From the NCBI GenBank assembly GCA_900660155.1, contig CABFPE010000723.1, forward strand, positions 186 through 64,185: a stretch of DNA of 64,000 nt, read 5' to 3'. Shown here piece by piece: positions 60,741 through 64,000 of the stretch (within the stretch, counting starts at the first letter, position 1; every line of letters begins with the position of its first letter). The translations under genes were made by a program, and so were the position numbers. The stretch is from Hofstenia miamia (Eukaryota; Xenacoelomorpha; Acoela; Hofsteniidae). The notes below the pieces were generated by a model, which worked only from the letters and a program-made list of their open reading frames with translations, was not told where the DNA came from and searched no databases.

Positions 60741-61220
60741 TACTGTAGAATCATGGGCTGTAATTTTACTAGCAACTAATTGACTCTGCAGAAGGTTTAA
60801 CTTAGATAACGACAGCCCTGATTCTGGGGAAAACAAGTAACGAGAAAATAACTAATAGGAACAATTGTAATTCATCCAAGTATTTGATACTATACTTTAG
60901 GTATTTCCAAGATGATCAATTAACGTGGCTTCCAGCCGAAGCGGATTCTTTAGAAGTGGAAACAGTTCAGTGCTCGGTTAGTGCATGGTGCTACCCTATT
61001 TGTCTCACTTATTAAGTTCTATCTCATTGCAAACGTAAAAACCTCATTTTCATTGTTAGTTCTCATCTCACTAAATAATAGTCTGTAATTACCAGACATT
61101 CGTGTTCGCCGGCAGCATAGTATCATCACAGTGTAATAAATTATAAGTGCATGTACGTGTTGAATAAAACGAGAGGTTTATTATTTCCTTAATCGTACCC
61201 GTATCCGTAACTTAATGAGT
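60741..61220 (+). repeat. Possible solo or 5' LTR-like segment
   Basis: A more GC-balanced stretch starting tgtagaatcatgggctg, with a polyadenylation-like aataaa at 61,162 and followed by gagtccacaatttgggctgg, the look of the sequence after a Ty3-type LTR. It lies upstream of gag-like remains on the same strand. No second copy was found in the window, so this is tentative. Confidence 0.3.
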
Positions 61221-61759
61221 CCACAATTTGGGCTGGGAAGATCTAATGATCGCCAGGAGCTACGTGTCGCCCTGTACCTTGAGAAGGCACTCCCAAATTG
61301 TCGCCGAGCTTAAGCAATTATTTTCATAATAAAACAATAGATAAAGTAACGGAGAGAAAAGCAACAGTAATTGAGGATAGATAAAATCTATTGACCATTC
61401 TCTACAAGTTTGCTCATTTTATACATGGTTAATAAATAACTACCTGCCTTAGTTTACAATCAAGTTTAATTGTTCATGTTATCAATTTCCCTCGCAATTC
61501 AAATTACATTTGAGCAACGTATAGCACCTTCGAGGGGACATGAGTTCCTTTGTAAACCTAAGGTCGAAATATATGATTCTGACGTCATGGTGACGTTAAT
61601 ACAAAAATGAAATAAAAATCAACTAAATAAACACGAATTTCCCCGAGTGACTCTACATTACAATCAGCAGCTAGTATTGATTCAAATTCCTTTATTAATC
61701 TTGTGGTTAAATAACATGCAAGAAATTGCAAGTTTTACAAAAGCTTTAGAGAATAAGTC

Positions 61760-62880
61760 AAGTTGTGACATCAATATTTAATCAGCACAGTAATAGGGCA
61801 CAAATAATAAATCACTGCATTGAGCTGAGTTATCAGCAATGTAGAATGGGAAGCAGCAAAAAGAAAAATGCAAACATAATCAAAATAAAAACTAAAGACA
61901 GAAAAACAAAGAAAATAAAAGGGAAGGACATAAAATGTTATAGTTGTGGAAAAATGGGTCATCAGAAACCTGATTGCAGACAACAAATGAACATTATGGA
62001 AAAAGATAAAGCACAATATGAAGATGAGTATAGATTAGAATCAGATTACAAAGTGTCACAATAAGAAGAACAAATCAAAGAAGATTCAGAAAACTTTAAA
62101 GAGGGCCATCTCAGGAAAACTTAGCACTCATAATGATTATGACAAATTTGAACAACATTAGCACAACTACAGTTGTAATTAATAGAGTGATGATGAAAGC
62201 AACAATTGATACTTTAGTGGCAACATCAATTGTTACTGATGAATGTGCAACCAAATTGGTATTTCAAAGAAACAAATTAGAAAATCACAAAATAGACTAA
62301 TTCAGATGAATATATAGACACCAAAGGGACTATAAAGAACATCAAATTGTGAATAGCAAACACAACACTTAAAAAGTGGGTTATAGTGGTTGACACACAA
62401 GAATATGCTACCATATAAATAACATTGCAAGATGACTTCCTAATAAAAAACAAGTGCATAATTAATTACAGCTACAGAACAATCAAAGTTCAAGAGGAGG
62501 AAATAGAAATAGAAGAAGAAGGAAAATGGGAAAATGTAGTATTCATACTCTAGGAAGATATAAGTTGCAACAATAAAAGTGGAAAATGCAGCCAAATAGA
62601 AACAAGGAAAATGTAGCTGCAGAAATTCTGCTATATTGGACAAAAAATGCAAAAACACAAAGAGAGTTTCAATCCCCTCAACCATTTGTGCATTAAAAAT
62701 GGAAAAGGGAAGATATCAATAATAAATGCAACTAACATAAACATCAATATAAAACAGACAAACATGAAAATTTATGTAGAATCACAGGGGTGTGATTCTA
62801 GTGAACACAAAGAGAATACAAAATTCTTTGGTCTATATATACAAGGTTATTTACAATATTTACAAATATTATAACTACCA
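61760..62880 (+). mobile_element. Ty3-like gag zinc knuckle and protease region fossil
   Basis: Plus strand. A basic, lysine-rich run is followed by the zinc knuckle CYSCGKMGHQKPDC (CX2CX4HX4C, 61,939-61,980), then an acidic tail and, near 62,200, ATIDTLVATSIVTDE, which resembles the active-site region of a retroelement aspartic protease. Old, broken at several points. Confidence 0.6.
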
Positions 62881-63029
62881 GTCACTAACAAGAAAAGCTC
62901 GAGGTCTGGCTGATAAATAGTAACAACTACCAGCAATGCTACACACTGCCCCAGGCCAGACTCAGCAACTTTTCTTGTGTGCCCAATGGCGGAGGATTTG
63001 GCCCAAAAGGATCCATTCGACAGCTCTTC

Positions 63030-63290
63030 ACTCAAACATGCAAAAACTAAGGCGTAGGCTTGTCTGACTCCTATCAATTGCGTTAATCTTGTGGAGAGGC
63101 ATCAGATTTAACCATTGAAACCATGTCCATCACCAATTGTGGCCAGCAATGACTGGGAACAGCAGATTAAAAGCCATCTTCTTTGCAGCATCATTACAAG
63201 CTCCTCACTCAAACATGCAAAAACTAAGGCGTAGGCTTGGCTGACTCCTATCGATTGGGTTCACATTGCGGAGAGGCATTGGAAACTGCC
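63030..63290. repeat. Two-unit direct repeat, about 75 bp, spacing about 178 bp
   Basis: tcactcaaacatgcaaaaac, followed by taaggcgtaggcttg and ctgactcctatc, occurs at 63,029 and 63,208. Lies in the gag-like fossil region. Confidence 0.85.
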
Positions 63291-63635
63291 TACATTCATC
63301 AAAAAAGCCACCAAGGCCAAACTCCAAATTGATAACTATACAAAAATTGCCAACCAAATGAAATTGAAATAGTCTCCAACATCAAGGTATTACACACCTA
63401 AACCAAAGTAACCTGGTCAATCTGCTGCATCACAGCCAACATCAATAAAGGTGGAACCATTTTTAACTGAGTCAGCACCTAAACCACTAAATCTCAACAA
63501 AATGCATTGTATCTATTGTGGGCAATACAGACATATCCACTCAAACTGCAAAGCTTCAATCTATCTTCTAGCAGACAAAGAATGCTACTATACAGACAAC
63601 AGCAACATCTACAAATCTCATTCAGAGGATGAGGA
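63290..63635 (+). mobile_element. Second gag-like fossil with CCHC zinc knuckle
   Basis: Plus strand: proline/serine-rich run, then CIYCGQYRHIHSNC (CX2CX4HX4C, about 63,509-63,550) and an acidic stretch running into the gap. A different knuckle sequence from the one at 61.94 kb, so a second retroelement or a second gag. Incomplete because of the gap; broken. Confidence 0.55.
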
Positions 63636-64000
63636 NNNNNNNNNNNNNNNNNNNNNNNNNNNNNNNNNNNNNNNNNNNNNNNNNNNNNNNNNNNNNNNNN
63701 NNNNNNNNNNNNNNNNNNNNNNNNNNNNNNNNNNNNNNNNNNNNNNNNNNNNNNNNNNNNNNNNNNNNNNNNNNNNNNNNNNNNNNNNNNNNNNNNNNNN
63801 NNNNNNNNNNNNNNNNNNNNNNNNNNNNNNNNNNNNNNNNNNNNNNNNNNNNNNNNNNNNNNNNNNNNNNNNNNNNNNNNNNNNNNNNNNNNNNNNNNNN
63901 NNNNNNNNNNNNNNNNNNNNNNNNNNNNNNNNNNNNNNNNNNNNNNNNNNNNNNNNNNNNNNNNNNNNNNNNNNNNNNNNNNNNNNNNNNNNNNNNNNNN
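63636..64000. other. Assembly gap (N)
   Basis: 365 unknown bases to the end of the window. Confidence 1.

Noticed and set aside
1-63635. CRISPR arrays, tRNA and rRNA genes
   Set aside because: No regularly spaced identical repeats with unique spacers, no cloverleaf with A/B box, and no rRNA-like conserved stretch seen.

Overview
The window is an AT-rich piece of an animal genome, probably an invertebrate; I cannot name the species from sequence alone. Evidence for an animal is a run of short exons on the minus strand, each coding one immunoglobulin-like (Ig) domain and each with phase 1 introns on both sides, set among long introns full of animal transposons (Tc1/mariner, hAT, PIF/Harbinger-like MITE, CR1/Jockey-like LINE, Penelope-like elements, Ty3 fossils). 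No tRNA, rRNA, CRISPR array or bacterial-type operon was seen. The last 365 bases are an assembly gap.

The only host gene I can support is one large cell-surface or secreted Ig-superfamily gene read right to left. Ten exons are visible: an N-terminal 492-bp exon (44,863-45,354), a 363-bp exon (29,157-29,519), then a four-exon Ig cassette a'-b'-c'-d' (16,871-19,237) and a second, paralogous cassette a-b-c-d (3,428-5,398). All ten are in phase and all junctions look canonical, so they can be spliced as a single open frame. Signal peptide, transmembrane and cytoplasmic exons are not seen; the gene probably runs off the left edge and its first exon lies to the right of 45.4 kb or was not recognised.

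Layout: 1-5.9 kb and 14.8-19.7 kb are the two copies of a segmental duplication (period about 13.4-14.4 kb) carrying the Ig cassette and its introns. 6.2-12.4 kb and 22.4-24.0 kb hold four mosaic copies of an unnamed interspersed repeat (called R1 here), one of them split by a hAT element that is itself split by a second hAT element. 19.7-22.4 kb has hAT and LINE remains. 27.0-28.0 kb is a broken Tc1-like transposon. 30.2-43.7 kb is a tandem duplication of a 6.7-6.8 kb unit bounded by long (AT)n tracts; each unit contains a decayed, spliced copy of an uncharacterised multicopy animal protein family, a THAP-like fragment, a Ty3 integrase fossil and a Penelope-like remnant. 46-47.6 kb holds weak gag-like remains. 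52.3-57.3 kb is a broken Ty3-type LTR element on the minus strand. 60.7-63.6 kb carries further Ty3-like gag/protease fossils on the plus strand.

Functionally, the Ig cassettes are the point of interest: an in-frame block duplication has added four Ig domains to the ectodomain, amino-acid changes between the copies cluster in short segments, and a third, vestigial exon-d end is visible in each copy. This resembles how adhesion, immune or allorecognition receptors diversify, but no function is demonstrated here.
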